DNA of 64,000 nucleotides, taken from positions 46,559,116-46,623,115 of the forward strand of contig NC_088301.1 of NCBI RefSeq assembly GCF_032854445.1. Reading direction: 5' to 3'. The notes under the pieces are model-generated. The model worked only from the letters and a program-made list of their open reading frames with translations, made no database searches and was not told the DNA's origin. The position numbers and the translations under genes are program-made. The stretch is from Liolophura sinensis (Eukaryota > Mollusca > Polyplacophora > Chitonida > Chitonidae). The stretch's first letter is position 1. Each line of letters starts with the position of its first letter. Shown one piece after another: positions 13,430-25,882 of this stretch.

Positions 13430-13515
13430 CCAGATCAATAATGGTGTGGTGAATTCGCAAAACGACGTTAAACACAAACCACCCAAGAACTAAGGAAGTG
13501 TATAAAGTACGAAAT
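13430..13515. repeat. Short interspersed segment shared with 17120-17205
   Basis: AGATCAATAAT and AAGAACTAAGGAAGTGTATAAAGTACGAAA recur at about 17128-17205 in the same order and orientation, with an intervening ACGTT(A)AA-type segment. Probably a fragment of an interspersed repeat whose full form is not visible here. Confidence 0.55.
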
Positions 13516-16091
13516 AATGCAGAGAAGCAGTCAAGAGTTTTCAGTAATGTAGGAAAGACAATCTATTTCTGCGCAAAGGAGTTAGATCAGTGTTCCTGTC
13601 CTGTGCCATGCTAGGATGTAAGATGTCGACAATAAAATGTGTATCTCAGTTGCTCTTTGATTGCCACTGTTGATATATCCAATGTGGCTATGTAATTGAA
13701 CACGATGAATACACATTCCCCATCACCAGTAAGCAGCTAGGTGCGATAAAAGGCTGCAAGAAGGCCTGTATGTATCTTTCGGTTGGCGCCTTTTAGAAAT
13801 TGTGGAGTAGTAAGGTACTATAAATTTCGTATTTAAGATGTAAAATCAATATGTACTGGCCACATTGAAACATCGAACATCTCAAATGTTCCCAAGCAAC
13901 CACTGTGAAATGCCAACAACAGGTACACGTGTGTCTAATCGAAGGTTAATAGAGCCGTAAACTGTTTGCGGGAGACAAATTTTCCACCACCCAGTCTGAT
14001 CTGTGTTCCTTGGACCACCTGTGACCTTCTTGTTCTTGCCCTATCCCTTTATTTAACGCTGTATTTGGATATGCACTTATCGATGCCGACAGATGGGCTC
14101 ATATTTTCTAAATATAGAGCCGCGAGACGTCTCGCTTCCATAAACGTGAATGTGAGCTAGAAAACCTTTGGTTGTGAACTTGCCAACTGTTGTATACGTA
14201 GCAAGTAACACATACACACTGTAGGTGGCACATTGTTGTGACAGCCACTGTTTGACCTTGATTCATCGCTGAAAGGCCTTGTTTATTTTATATTTCTGAA
14301 GTTCGTTGTGTAACTTGGAAAATTACAGCGTATTAAATTGAGTAACCCACTTTGATCTAAACTAGATTTCTCTTGTGAAATTCACATATAGGTGCCTATT
14401 TTACAGCCTATACTATACTGTAACAGACGATCGTTTTGTAACCTTAAATTGAAGATTGCTCAAAATGTATCAATATGATTAATTTGACTTTTCATACCGC
14501 CTTCAATAATATAATATGGGTTTACATAACTACTGTCTTAAAATTACTGGGTATTAGTGGTACACATCGGTATTGTGGCAGAAGTGCACATCCACAGTGA
14601 TATGTCTAAAAGCATTGCTCACATTTTAAATGTTACAGGTACATGTACATGGATTGTATACCACTGATACACGTCATTATGGTTATGCATATATCTACAT
14701 AGTCGTGTTTAGAGTCTAGGCGCAGGGAAATAGTCGGCATAGAAATACGCCCTTCTCGTCATATTCAAATCATTGGATTAAACATAGATGCATTTGGATT
14801 TAGCCGTATATACGAAACAGTCGAACGGTATTGATTTTTATTGCTTTACGTTTACACTTCAATGCTCTATTAAAAATATATATGTACATAAAATGTACAC
14901 ATCGTTTCCTTGACGGTAAAGCTCCGCAGTACGACATGGTGTAAATTTTTGAAACTGGCAATGGATTACAAAACTGCAACAGCGACCGTGTACATGTTTA
15001 TGACATCCATGGTTTCTATTCCTCATAGTTTCACTTGTTTTTTTAGTGTTGGTCTAAACGTTAAACTAATTTATTGTTTTCACATCAGTTCGTTCACACC
15101 TAAATGTAATTACTCTGCCAAACTGCTAACAACTGAACATTTTTAATCGTCTTCGAGACTTGGCTTATCCGCTGGACCGTGGACCTTTTGTAGCTGCTGC
15201 TATTGAGGTGTATTTGTGTCTTATAATTTTGTCCAGCTGCCTTCACGTTCCAGTATTATACTGAAACTTTTTACTAGCCCAATATCGTTGAAGATTCGGA
15301 ATGAAGTCAATTAAGTGCGGGCTCTCTGTCTTACAGTTTCCTCATACACCGAGGTCATCGCAGCGAACATCGAAATAAAGGTCAAGTGTAAGACATTTCG
15401 TAGACAAACATCACAAGGTAAAGGGCATGCTATGCCCAAACAATTGTCAAATATGCTGTAGAGTTATGAAACCTCTAATTGCGACTGTGAGTGACCAATT
15501 AATTACAATAATGTCTCGATTAACCCTTATTTTGTCATTTCTCTGGATAGATAATTCTTGATTTTAGCCTTTCAATGCTATTTTGAAGAAAACTAATATG
15601 ATGCAAAGCCACAGAGTCGCGGAGACCGTCGAGCCTATGTACAAAGACAAAGCGGTCGATACAAGACTAGTGATCTTAAAAAAGGTGTCTGATCTACAGC
15701 GGGGTAACACGAAATGGCCTCGTTATGAGAGCCAAACCCAGCTGCCCATGCTTGAAGATTAGTGAAAAAATACCCAGACAGTTCGCGACAACTTACCATC
15801 CCTGGCCTTTCTAATGCTCTGCTGTAATTTACATGTCTACTAGGTTTTTACTGGTGTAATTATGACAAATCGGAGTCAAGGCCATAGATGGTCTAGAAAT
15901 GTGTTCTTAGGGTGGACACGGCAAATAAACCCAAGATACTTGGCATGTCTGCATAATTACAACTTGCATTAAATACCTAATATTGTTGATTTGAATGCTG
16001 TTTAACCCATACTTATGAATATTTTATGGATAGACAAAACAGGTGTGCCGGAGTTGAACCATCGTGATTTGGCAAGTTATTGACGATAATT

Positions 16092-16424
16092 TATTTATTT
16101 GATTGGTGTTTTACGCTGCACTCAAGAATATTTCACCCAGACAACGGCGGCCAGCATTATAGTGGGAGGAAGCCGGGCTCGGGAAACACACGGCCATTCG
16201 CAGGTTGCTACCAAACCATCTCACATACAGCCGGAACTTGAACTTACAGCAGCCGCATTGGTGGGAGATTCCGAGGACATTGCATCTTGCGCTGGGGTGC
16301 TAACCCCCTCGGTCACAGAGGACACCTGGCGAGACACGTAAGACATTTACGTCATGCTGATGGAGGACCATCGGTCTCCTTTAAAAGTTCACAAGAGAGC
16401 ACCGTCGACCATTACATGCCACCA
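16092..16424 (-). mobile_element. tRNA-derived SINE, extended variant, copy 1
   Basis: The copy is on the - strand. On the + strand it starts with the SINE tail (TTTATTTGATTGGTGTTTTACG), then AGAATATTTCAC, ACGGCGGCCAGCATTAT, the CCGGGCTCGGGAAAC region and GCAGGTTGCT. It ends with the tRNA-like head, whose reverse complement carries a box-A-like TGA(C/T)(T/C)GAGGGGGTTAGC and a box-B-like GTAAGTTCAAG. A further ~90 bp (16335-16424) beyond the head matches the copy at 20.4-20.8 kb nearly base for base. It lacks about 20 bp present in that copy. Confidence 0.85.
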
Positions 16425-16540
16425 AAGCCCCTGGAATAAGGGAATGGGATTGAACCCACGTCCCGAACTGATCGAGCGATTAAAATGGAAGCAACTTAAC
16501 CACGCAAACAAAGCCCGCTTCATCCCTAAAACTAAGACGA
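16425..16540 (-). repeat. tRNA-like segment next to the SINE
   Basis: The reverse complement reads GGGCTTTGTTTGCGTGGTTAAG, a spacer, then GACGTGGGTTCAATCCC, which resembles separated box A and box B of a tRNA-derived promoter. It may be the head of a different SINE joined to the previous one. Too diverged to be called a functional tRNA. Confidence 0.35.
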
Positions 16541-16751
16541 CGAAATAATTCCTTGGGTAGGCCCTGATTATATAACCCTCAAATGTCGACCTTGGAAGCA
16601 TTCCCATGGTTAATGTTTACCAATATGGTATATATTATATTCCTGCATAAATCGGGATTCTGCTGGTGGACTAAGCATACCCGAGGCCTGGTCCCTTTTC
16701 ATTGTTTTAATGTGATTGTATGTTAAATGTGATAACAACACAACATTTTGA

Positions 16752-17032
16752 GTAATTCTAGACCAGTCATGTCCTATAAATTGCAATAAACATCACTGAA
16801 TATTTTTTTTACCTACTTCTGCTTAAGCTATGGTGCTAGGGGGCGTGTAAATGGCTGTTATTTATGCATTTACATGAACGGTTAGAGTAAAACCCTGATA
16901 GAGGTAAATTGTCAAGAGGCGTATTTCACCGGTTACATGTGACCATTTCTCAACCATCACACTGTCGTCGCTGCTCTGATCTTACTGCTGATCTTACTGC
17001 TGATCCATGCTGTATGTCTTAATTATATTATA
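16752..17032 (+). repeat. Unnamed ~280-bp repeat family R1, full-length copy
   Basis: Collinear with the reverse complement of 19795-20060 over its whole length. Shared landmarks in order: TTCTAGACCAGT, AAATTGCA...ACATCACTG, TTTTTTTTACCTA, TTCTGCTTAAGC, GCTAG(G/A)GGGCGT, TATTTATGCATTTACA, GTTAGA(G/A)TAAAAC, GAGGTAAA, GTATTTCAC, TGTGACCATTT, GTCGCTGCTCTG and a TTATATTA end. It holds an extra internal duplication of GATCTTACTGCT. No coding capacity, and no clear tRNA promoter or terminal inverted repeats were seen. Confidence 0.8.
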
Positions 17033-19044
17033 CCTGGTGGTTCATCTGTTGTATTAAATATATGTAAGCAATCTATGAGTCGAAACATACATTCGTATAC
17101 CAGACCTCAACCAATAAAGACGTTAAAGATCAATAATCACAAGTTACTTCCCAAAACAACGTTTACCAAAGAACTAAGAAAGTATATAAAGTACGAAAAT
17201 ATTAATATTTAGAATGAGTGAAAATATTCATATGACTCTATTAAATAGCATTGAACAAATATACCCTAGAGCTTCCGGCAGTTGAATAAGGTGTTACTGT
17301 ATCCAGAAAACCGTCAAGCGCACCTCCTGCCTTAATGTCCATCATCTCGGTTTGCACGACAAAGTCGGATTGGCTTCCCCCGATACAACGCAACGCAAGG
17401 CCATTTGTGCAATCCAGAATGTCCCGAGGCGTGTCTAACTCACCAAACCTGTTTAATCGGCTCGGCTCAGTCTCTTATCTCGTATGACAGAATTTGCTGT
17501 TTCTTGGCAGAAAGTGATAATGGAAAGAGAGCCTGTTAAGTCTGTTGATATAAGTTGTTTTTCTTTCCAGAAAAAAAAACTATGGGCGAGGTCTGGTGGT
17601 TGATTCAGGTTCGATACCGAGTATGCCTTTAAAATTGGCAGCCTTCTTTCTTTCTGACTAGGGTTCAGCATAACAGAATAGTAAGGAATTGTGTGCACCA
17701 TATCCTTGCTGGTCCAGTAATCTATAAATATGATAATATTTATTCTCATTCAGTTTTTTTCAAGAAGACATTTGAAATTAAGTGACCGAAATAATGTGAA
17801 ATCAAAGAATCAAAGTATAAGTACATAAATATATTCGTAATTACACATTTTGGTGTGATTGAACTTTTGATGTATTACATTCAAATATAGAGCGTAGTTT
17901 CAGTGTGTATATTCAGAGCCTTAGTGCACCTGTAGCGAAAGTTTACGTCGACTAAGAAGAAAGAAGCCATTGGCTGTGTGAGAAGCCATATGGTGACTCA
18001 ACTTTCAACGGTTTTGGCAAAGGTAAGTTATTAGTGGGTGATGTTTTGCTCTGAGTTGTTCGCATTACACAGATGCCCTTCCCAGAAGCGTGGGAATGGA
18101 GAAGCGGGCTGCTGATTAAGTGTGCATCGATCTGGATAAGGCGGATTTGGGAAGGAAACACGAGGAGAAGTAATGATCGGCAATGGCGTTCCTTTGTGCG
18201 CCTGGATGCGATTCTCACACTCGGCGATTTACACCCAGGACACGAAACTTTCGGGGAAACTGAATGAAACTCCAGGAGCTGGATCGATCTGTGCGCGGCC
18301 GCGAACAAGGTGCAGAGTAACGCTACCCTGATCAGAAGTCATGACCGGAGGCTTTTACCCCATGGCCTTAACGGCTGCTCTATCTTCGATAACCCGTGAT
18401 TCCTGCTCTGGCCGTAACCCTGGGGTGTAGTCGCACTCCTAAATCCTTTCCGGGCTCTGGCAAAAATCTATGTCGTCTACGATCTCCTGGCGTTCGTGGT
18501 AATTCAAGCCTGATCGTTGCTAAAACACTGGCGGATAGCTGGAATCCGATTTCGAAAAGAAGCAGATTGTCTATGTCCTCATATCGGCAAAACTGAGAAA
18601 AAGTGCTTGTATAAATGGTTCAATATCCGTGACGCATAGATGGAGTGAAATCACCAGAATCTTGATGAATTTCGAATCACTCGCCAGGTAATCACTAATC
18701 AACCACGTTAAACGTCTAGAGTAAAGTATTTGACTGCCATTTTGACTTGACCAGGTAACATGACTGTTATATAGGAAAAATGAAAAATTTCAGAAAATTG
18801 CAGAAATATATGCCCTACATTTGCAGTTTTATGTGTCAGGCTGATTTCGATTAACAGCGCTTTAACGAGAAACAGGCAATTGTTTTGCCCGACAAAACAC
18901 CAGTCAGCAACCGGACTTCCATAATCCTGTCTGTTGTGCTTTAGTACATATGAAATGCTACATATCTAGCACATACAACGTAGAAAAATATGTGTTTTTC
19001 TTCTGTCTGTTTCATCGAATCTTTCTTTACCTGAGACTGCCTGT
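17033..19044. other. No supported gene; slightly GC-richer patch
   Basis: A segment of about 17940-18560 is noticeably richer in GC and CpG (for example GCGCGGCCGCG near 18293) than the surrounding AT-rich DNA, and has overlapping ORFs on both strands (17952-18308 -, 18073-18267 +, 18396-18596 +). None shows a domain I recognise. It may be a CpG-rich regulatory segment or a decayed element. Confidence 0.4.
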
Positions 19045-19470
19045 ATAGTGTGACTGGGTGCTGCATCATGTTTGGTGTCATTATACTGTGACTGGGTGGT
19101 CAGTACACTGCGACTGAGAGATACATCATGTTGTGTCGTTATACAGTTATTGGGTGAGGCGTCATATTTGGGGTTATCATACAGTTTGCCGGTTAGTCAT
19201 CATGTCTGGTGTCAGTATGGAGTGACTGAGTGAGGCATCGTGTCTGGTGTCAGTTGGCAGCGACTAGGTGAGGCTTCATGTTTGGTGTCAGTACACCGTG
19301 ATTCCACAGAGATTCGTATATGGAGGGTCCTCATGTAGGTGGCGTGCTAGGTGTTATAGTATTGTGGCTAGGTGAATTTAATGTCTGATTTCAGTTTACA
19401 AGTCTGGTCAATACACGGTGGATGAGGTGTCATTCCCGGTGTCAGTATATGCTGGGTGTTGATGCTGATG
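19045..19470 (+). repeat. Degenerate ~37-bp tandem array, SINE-body derived
   Basis: About eight diverged units follow the pattern GTGACTGGGTGAGGCATCATGT(C/T)TGGTGTCAGTA. Similar wording, and the following GAGTGAGGCAGCATTA (about 19490), occurs in the body of the tRNA-derived SINE family also seen at 61.1 and 61.9 kb, so the array probably arose by expansion inside such an element. Confidence 0.65.
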
Positions 19471-19794
19471 TCCTAGGCGTGGCGTTGGAGTGAGGCAGCA
19501 TTAGTAACACACCGGTCTTGAGATTGGCCGGTCTGGATATGATCGTAGTCAGCGTTAATTACCATGCAAACAGACCCCACTAAATAGACCAATAAACAGA
19601 ATAAATAGAACTGAAACATTTCAAGATTAATCAATGCTTAATATGAAGTTAGACAAAACCACTAACAAAAGTTGTTGCAGATACAAATTTTACTGCAGAA
19701 CAATTGATTCTGTACGTAACATTTCATGACAATTTTATCAGGAAATCTTTTAAACGCTAGTGTGCTTCTTTAAATGTTCTCCGTCGTGTAATAT

Positions 19795-20060
19795 AATTGA
19801 AGACGTACAGCATAGAGAGTAAGACCAGAGCAGCGACGGCAATGTGATAAGTGGCAAATGGTCACACATAACCCGTGAAATACGGCCTATTATCAGTTTA
19901 CCTCAGTCATCGTTTTATTCTAACTGTTCGTGTAAATGCATAAATAGCAGCAATTTAAACGCCCTCTAGCACAGTGGCTTAAGCAAAATTAGGTAAAAAA
20001 AAAATGCAGTGATGTGAAATGCAATTTATCAAACGTCACTGGTCTAGAACAAGAATCTCG
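19795..20060 (-). repeat. Unnamed ~280-bp repeat family R1, second full copy
   Basis: Inverted relative to the 16752-17032 copy and similar along its length (see that entry for landmarks). On the + strand it begins GTGTAATATAATTGAAGACGTACAGC and ends CACTGGTCTAGAAC. The two copies lie about 3 kb apart in opposite orientation and are clearly diverged, so the insertions are not very recent. Confidence 0.8.
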
Positions 20061-20405
20061 AAATATATCCATGAGATGTACTTGTACATATTTGCTGGTA
20101 TCATATATACTTGCTATTGACAAAACTTGTTACAGGTTACTGTACTACATGTAATATGTAATTGGTCTGTATGTCTTTATTGTAATTTTGCGGGACTTGC
20201 CTGTAAGAATATGAAATAGTAAACCATAATTTTTACGGAATGCTTTGTGTCTTAGTATGTCCTCAACAGGAAATACATTACACTAAAAAGATTTAAAACA
20301 TTTGACGATATCTCATGTATAATAAGTTCCAAGTTTAGAACGCACGTGAATTGTCCGCCTGTGTACAACCGAGTTTGATATTACACCCAAAAATATTGCT
20401 CTGTA

Positions 20406-20770
20406 TGTTTATTTATTTGATTTATTTATTTGATTGGTGCTTTACGCCGTACTCCAGAATATTTCACTCACACAACGGCGCCCAGCATTATGGTGGGAGG
20501 AAGCCGGGCTCGGGAAACACACGACCATCCGCAGGTTGCTACAAAACCATCTCACATACAGCCGGAGAGGAAGCCGGCATGAGCTGGCCTTGAACTTACA
20601 GCACCCGCATTGGTGGGAGATTCCAGAGTCATTGCATCTTGCGCTGGGGTGCTAACCCCCTCAGTCACAAAGGGCGCCTGGCGAGATACGTAAGACATTT
20701 ACGTCATGCTGATGGAGGACCATCGGTCTCCTTTAAAAGTTCACAAGAGAGCACCCTCGACCATTACATG
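20406..20770 (-). mobile_element. tRNA-derived SINE, extended variant, copy 2
   Basis: Same family and orientation as 16092-16424, with a longer (TTTA)n-type tail and the ~20-bp internal segment (GAGGAAGCCGGCATGAGCTGG) that copy 1 lacks. Similarity continues past the tRNA-like head through CGTAAGACATTTACGTCATG and CATCGGTCTCCTTTAAAAG to CCATTACATGCCA, so the repeating unit is longer than the usual SINE. Confidence 0.85.
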
Positions 20771-20872
20771 CCATGCGACGGCGGCCAGCATTATGGTGAG
20801 AGGAAACCGGGCACTCTGTATGCTTAGCCTAACCGGCTAAAATCACGTACCTAACCACTGGGGATAAACGCC
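20770..20872 (-). mobile_element. SINE fragment abutting copy 2
   Basis: A second partial copy of the conserved core (GACGGCGGCCAGCATTATGGTGA, then AGGAAACCGGGCA) begins directly after the previous element, then changes to sequence with a CTAACCGGCTAA segment. Probably a nested or truncated insertion. Confidence 0.6.
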
Positions 20873-23800
20873 GTTCCAAATTCATCTGTATAAGCCTAAC
20901 ATCTCAATGGAATCCCCTAAGGGTATGTTGATTTCCAGTCCTCAAAATTATCGCGCTGTCTCGCTCGGCATCATTTTGGCATCGCCCAAGTTGATTGCAC
21001 TGGGTTCCATCAACCAGGCAGTCCATCTCTTCTGCTTTCCCATTAATGACCAAATGAACAACCCAAACTTTTTAAATGTCTCCTTCATTCATTTATAATG
21101 GTGTTGGTATTTAGTTGCGACCTGGTGATGTTATACCTAATAATACCCTGCCGCTATCTTTCAAGACTTTATAACAGAGCTACAGATTTTGACGTATTAA
21201 GTATTATTTTCTGTTTGATTGCCCGCAGGTAAGTGGCCATATAACAGGTAAGTTATGAATTTCCATATTAAATTTCCGCGTCAATTATCAGTTAGTCGAA
21301 ATGTGCCTTCAAAAATAGAATTTTGTCGGTCTAATGATATTCATCTGACGTTTCCACCTTGAACGAACAAACAGCCCAAGGGGAGCAACTGTTCAGTGAC
21401 GCAGCGAGTAGCGCTTATTATCGACTAGAGCGGCATCCATAAATAACCCGACAGCAAATTTCTGATCGAAAGTCAGTCGGGTGGAAGCGTCTTCAATTTC
21501 AACAAAATTGCCAATGTCCTCGCCCAAAGGGCATCGATAAATCCTGAAATCGGCCGAGGTCATTTCGTTCTATTGTTTACAGTATTGTATAGATCTTCCA
21601 GGTGTTGGTGGGAATACCCGCATACATATATAGCAATGTCTAGAGAGAAATCGATTGACCATCCGGGAGGAGCTATAACACCAAAAGAGTATGTTTCCTG
21701 TTGTTGGCGAGGACACGTGAGCCGGGCTGCCCAAGGTTTTTTCTTCAGTGTTGAAAATACATCTTCCTCCTCTGTGTTGACAAAGTTCTGTTAGTACAGT
21801 CATCATGGAAGCCCGTTGGTACGTTAATATTTCACCGCAGCTTTCTAACTTGAGCGTTTATCAGCTACGTTGTCGTTCGTAACCCGACTGAAGGAATGAT
21901 CCGTCATTTACTGCAGCGTTTATCGGTTATATGGTTATATAGTTAAATGGCGTGACACATACGAACTGGTCTGTAAGAATCATACTTGTCAACCAAAAGG
22001 ACTTAAATCGCATAAACCTGTAACAGTTTTGTCTTGAAGAATTCGTAGTTAACAATTATGGACACCCATGAAAATATTATAGCAGCAGAATTTATAAACA
22101 TTTTCCATCCGCTCAGAAAAAAGGTATAGGGAGAAAGCAACAGTATGTGAACATTAGGCTAGCTCTACGACAAACATAATGTACACGTGAATGACACAGA
22201 TGGTTCAAATTATTCAAATTCCAATCCACAAGGTCAAACTGTCAGGCCGTATGCTTAGTAAAGATCGAATGTGTAATTGTATGTACATAGTTTATGGCAT
22301 CATAACTTAAACGACGCAGTTTTATAAGTGAAATATTCTTGACTTCGACATAAAACACCAATAAAATAAAACAAATATAATTTAAATATTGTAAACAACG
22401 TTTACAAAAACTAAATTCAGTTCAATAATTTGTGTGCAACACACACAAATATATACGAACTGCACACTATCCCTTGAATGTTAAATTATGTTTGTCATAG
22501 AGCACATGCCATTTCAGATGTAAGCGCTCTCCTTATTGAGATACGTATCATTCACGAGGATCGACTGATCGAAGTTTTCAAGACAAGAGCTTTCACTTTG
22601 CTTTCTCCGGATATAGACAATACAAGGAGCTCGACCCATCAAATTTCCGCCAGAGGACTGTGACGTTGACCAGTGTAAGGGACAATCGACTGACTAATCT
22701 CACCACAATAGATCTTGGTCAATAGTGATTTACAGACGTCGTCCAGGCCAGGGCTGCGTCGTTGAAACTCGTGAGAGATCCGGTTTGCGGATTGTGTTCT
22801 TCTCATCCCTGTAATATTGGTTCCTGTTTAGCCATCCTTTTTTCGCTGGACTCTCTCGCTTCAGTTTCCGACTTAGAAGAGGGCCCAATTTCCGACTCAA
22901 ATATCAAGCATTAACCATCTTCTTTCTGTGTGATCGAACTATGCTATTGGCGGACTGTATTTGCACAACGCCAACGGATCGAAAAAGTCGACCATCAACA
23001 TCAACGCTTCTTTGATTGAGTACATCCATCCTTCAGAATCTCAAGTGCTAACCTCAGCACAATTAAGTCAAAAAACAAAAAGGTGCCCCATGTGTTTTTT
23101 TAGCAAATTGTAGAGGTATTGACCGTGTATAATTGACATTTATTTTTACGTCGTGTAACAACCATTTCTGACAAACGTGTATTTCCTCAGGAATTTATTG
23201 TCAGAGAATAAATGAAAATCTCAAAATATGTTAAACTTTCTGATTTTGTCTATTTTTTATATAAAGCTGTATTTCAGAGACAAAATCTTGCGTCGTGTCA
23301 ATCAGCATCTCATGTAATGAGGACCTCACATTACCAATGCGGCCATGGGTTCGAATCCATCGTTCGTTTGATCTTCTGTGGCATTATAAAGATATCTTGT
23401 GTACCAAGTGCAACAAAGTAGTCGGTTGCCATCGTGACCAAGTTGTTGCGGTAGTGAATCACCACTGGACGTTACGGCCAAGCTACTCGGTTGACTTCAG
23501 GTGATGATGCGTCAGACTGACTCGAGTGAAATCATGCGTTAGGTCCCTAATCTTACGCCATAATTTCAGACCAGTAGTTGCCCTTTCGTCGGAGCAGAGT
23601 GACACAGCCATTTGTTGGCTATCCATTTAAGTCGGCTTTGACGTCGGTTCGATGTGACATAGGCTTTAGTTTTATACGTTTACTTGTAAAACCTTGACGT
23701 GTTCATTGACGAGCATTAGCACGGTTACAAATCCATCTTTACTGACCAGTCCACTCGTTATCAAATCTGCGCTCATCTCAAAAGTACTGCGCTTACCCAG

Positions 23801-25600
23801 GGCAGATATCGACGGGTGACCACATCACAGTCTAAATTTAGGTGCTTTGACGGGTTTAAAAGGTACTCTGACGTTTCCAATACTTGTCCTATCCCGTGAT
23901 TGACTTCATTTAACATATAAGAGCTCTTAGTCGGAGGTAGAAATCCGACGTTAAGTCACAAAGACCCTACATATATCGTTATTGAACAGAAGTAATAGGC
24001 TTTGTTAGTGTAATGAACGTTGCAAAGCTCATTCACGACCATCAGAGTCGTATACACATTATAATGGCGAACAGGAGCGGATTCCCTATGTTATGCCCTC
24101 GACTCTTCAAGACAGAGAGATTAAGGTTAAAGCAAAGACATCGTGGATGTCCGTTTAGATCTCATTTGCCCTTTGGTGTTTGTATTAGACATTCTGAAAT
24201 AGCCACATGACATTAAATAAAATAAGCGGACAGTTGATATCTATGTACAATTTTTTTAAAATTCTTTTGTAGCTGGACCATATTTCTTTGAGATGTATAA
24301 ATGACAATTTGTTATTGTTTATTAATATACTGCAAACCGGTATAACTTTTAGTGACCACGTGGTCATGCAATTACATTACATGGTTTATTATTGCTACCG
24401 TACTCTCATTTTAAATTCCTCAATTATCAATATAAGCAACACACCTATAGTGCAACCATTGCTATATGCCTTCATGTCTGTATCTAGTTCCCGAAGCTAT
24501 AATGGCATTAATTCAATGAAATTCGAAAAGGTCAGCACTACTTCACATGCGATTGACTGTATACAGGATCCCTAATACATCTGTCCTATTCATGCAGTCA
24601 ATCTTATCTCACAGATCAAACCTTATGATGCAAGAGAGTTGGTCCGAGCAAATTGACATTTCCAAGACTTATTAGATCATGGGGACTTTGCAGAACGTGC
24701 ACCGAGGATAGCAGAACACAAAATGAAAGACTTCATAAACACGCTGGAGTTGATGCCATGGTATAATAATTTAGTAAAACGTAGAACTGCAGGCTGCCAG
24801 CGACGATGAATTGAAACTCGTAATGTTATCAGGCCAGCTCTTTGGACTAGGTGCTAATATCCGACATTTTACCACGGAACTTTTGTGCTTGACACAGGCG
24901 TCTGAACATGGTTTTCGCTGAATTATCCATTGTAAAAAAGCAAATAGCATCTTAAATTGTCAGGCCTATTGGTCCGAGGTGACTATAGTGTATAACTTTC
25001 CTTCATTTCCGCTCCACGGAAATGGAAACCGTCACAAAAGCCTTAATCACAAGGATGAAAGCGTTAAGAGAAAATCTACGTTTGATGCATCAACATTGAT
25101 ATTACCGAATATAATGGAAAGTGTCTTTCACTAAAGTATAACACTGTTTGTTGTAATAGATTTTCACTTGACTCGGTAATAAAAATGACAGCCTTCCTAA
25201 ATGTCTGATATGTACTATAAATATCGGTAAAAATGTGGCAAAAGCTGTTATAGCGTTCATTTAAAACGGACAATTTCATGTCGGATGAAATAAAACAGAT
25301 TTTCTCTGATGACAGCCCACTTTAATGTATAATATGCATTATCAATATTGGTTGATGATGTCATTGTGCCGGATGAGTTATCTTTCTTGTAAAACGTGAA
25401 TATATAATTCACTTAATGGCGAGACGCCATACTTTTTAATCCCTTGAAGTGGCGCTAGTGTTTAGCAGGACCTCGGGTCATTGTTACGCCTAGAATGGAT
25501 TGCAGCGTAATGTCTACACCATAACAATATATCAGTTTCCAGTGTAACGTCGTGCTGTCTTTAATGTGAAATCATCATGATGAGCTGGGAAAGGAATGTT
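20873..25600. other. Intergenic, no supported gene
   Basis: No gene or long repeat recognised. Overlapping small ORFs on both strands near 21570-21806 and 24013-24575 lack domains. At 23315-23370 the sequence GGGTTCGAATCC matches a tRNA box B and may be the head of a decayed SINE running to about 23520. Confidence 0.5.
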
Positions 25601-25622
25601 TGACGTCAGTAAATTGACGTCA
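25601..25622. promoter_or_regulatory. Two consensus CRE palindromes
   Basis: Two exact TGACGTCA sites (25601-25608 and 25615-25622) lie 14 bp apart start to start. TGACGTCA is the full cAMP-response element bound by CREB/ATF bZIP dimers. No gene start is identified next to it, so function is unproven. Confidence 0.45.
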
Positions 25623-25882
25623 AGGTCCTGCTGCTGTCCATTTGACAGGTCCCCATTTAGCTAGATCTGTTATCTGTTTCATTTTTCCCAGCGTAGATTT
25701 CAGAAATAATATGGAAGCTAAGCTGGCAACATGGCCAACCGATCTCAGAGCTATACTTTAGCGTATGTCGTTCACATGGTCTAACTGTGATTAGATGTAT
25801 GGGTTGTGGAAATCCAATAGAGTTCTTCATCAGGAACCTGACAAAACTACTGACGTGAAACAATGGTGCAGCTATAGAGGAC

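Larger units (their letters stand above)
8696..16091. other. Intergenic, no supported gene
   Basis: 3' flank of gene A and intergenic DNA. Only repeat debris is recognised: an R1 fragment near 10441-10505, loosely duplicated segments at 11925-12095, an A-rich tandem repeat at 13334-13428 and a short shared segment at 13430-13515. ORFs at 9996-10298, 11380-11709 and 11889-12158 have no recognisable domain. Confidence 0.55.

Noticed and set aside
17952-18308. 118-codon - strand ORF in the GC-richer patch
   Set aside because: No domain; competing ORFs on the other strand over the same bases.
23315-23370. tRNA box-B-like GGGTTCGAATCC as a tRNA gene
   Set aside because: No acceptor stem or box A at the right spacing; at most a decayed SINE head.
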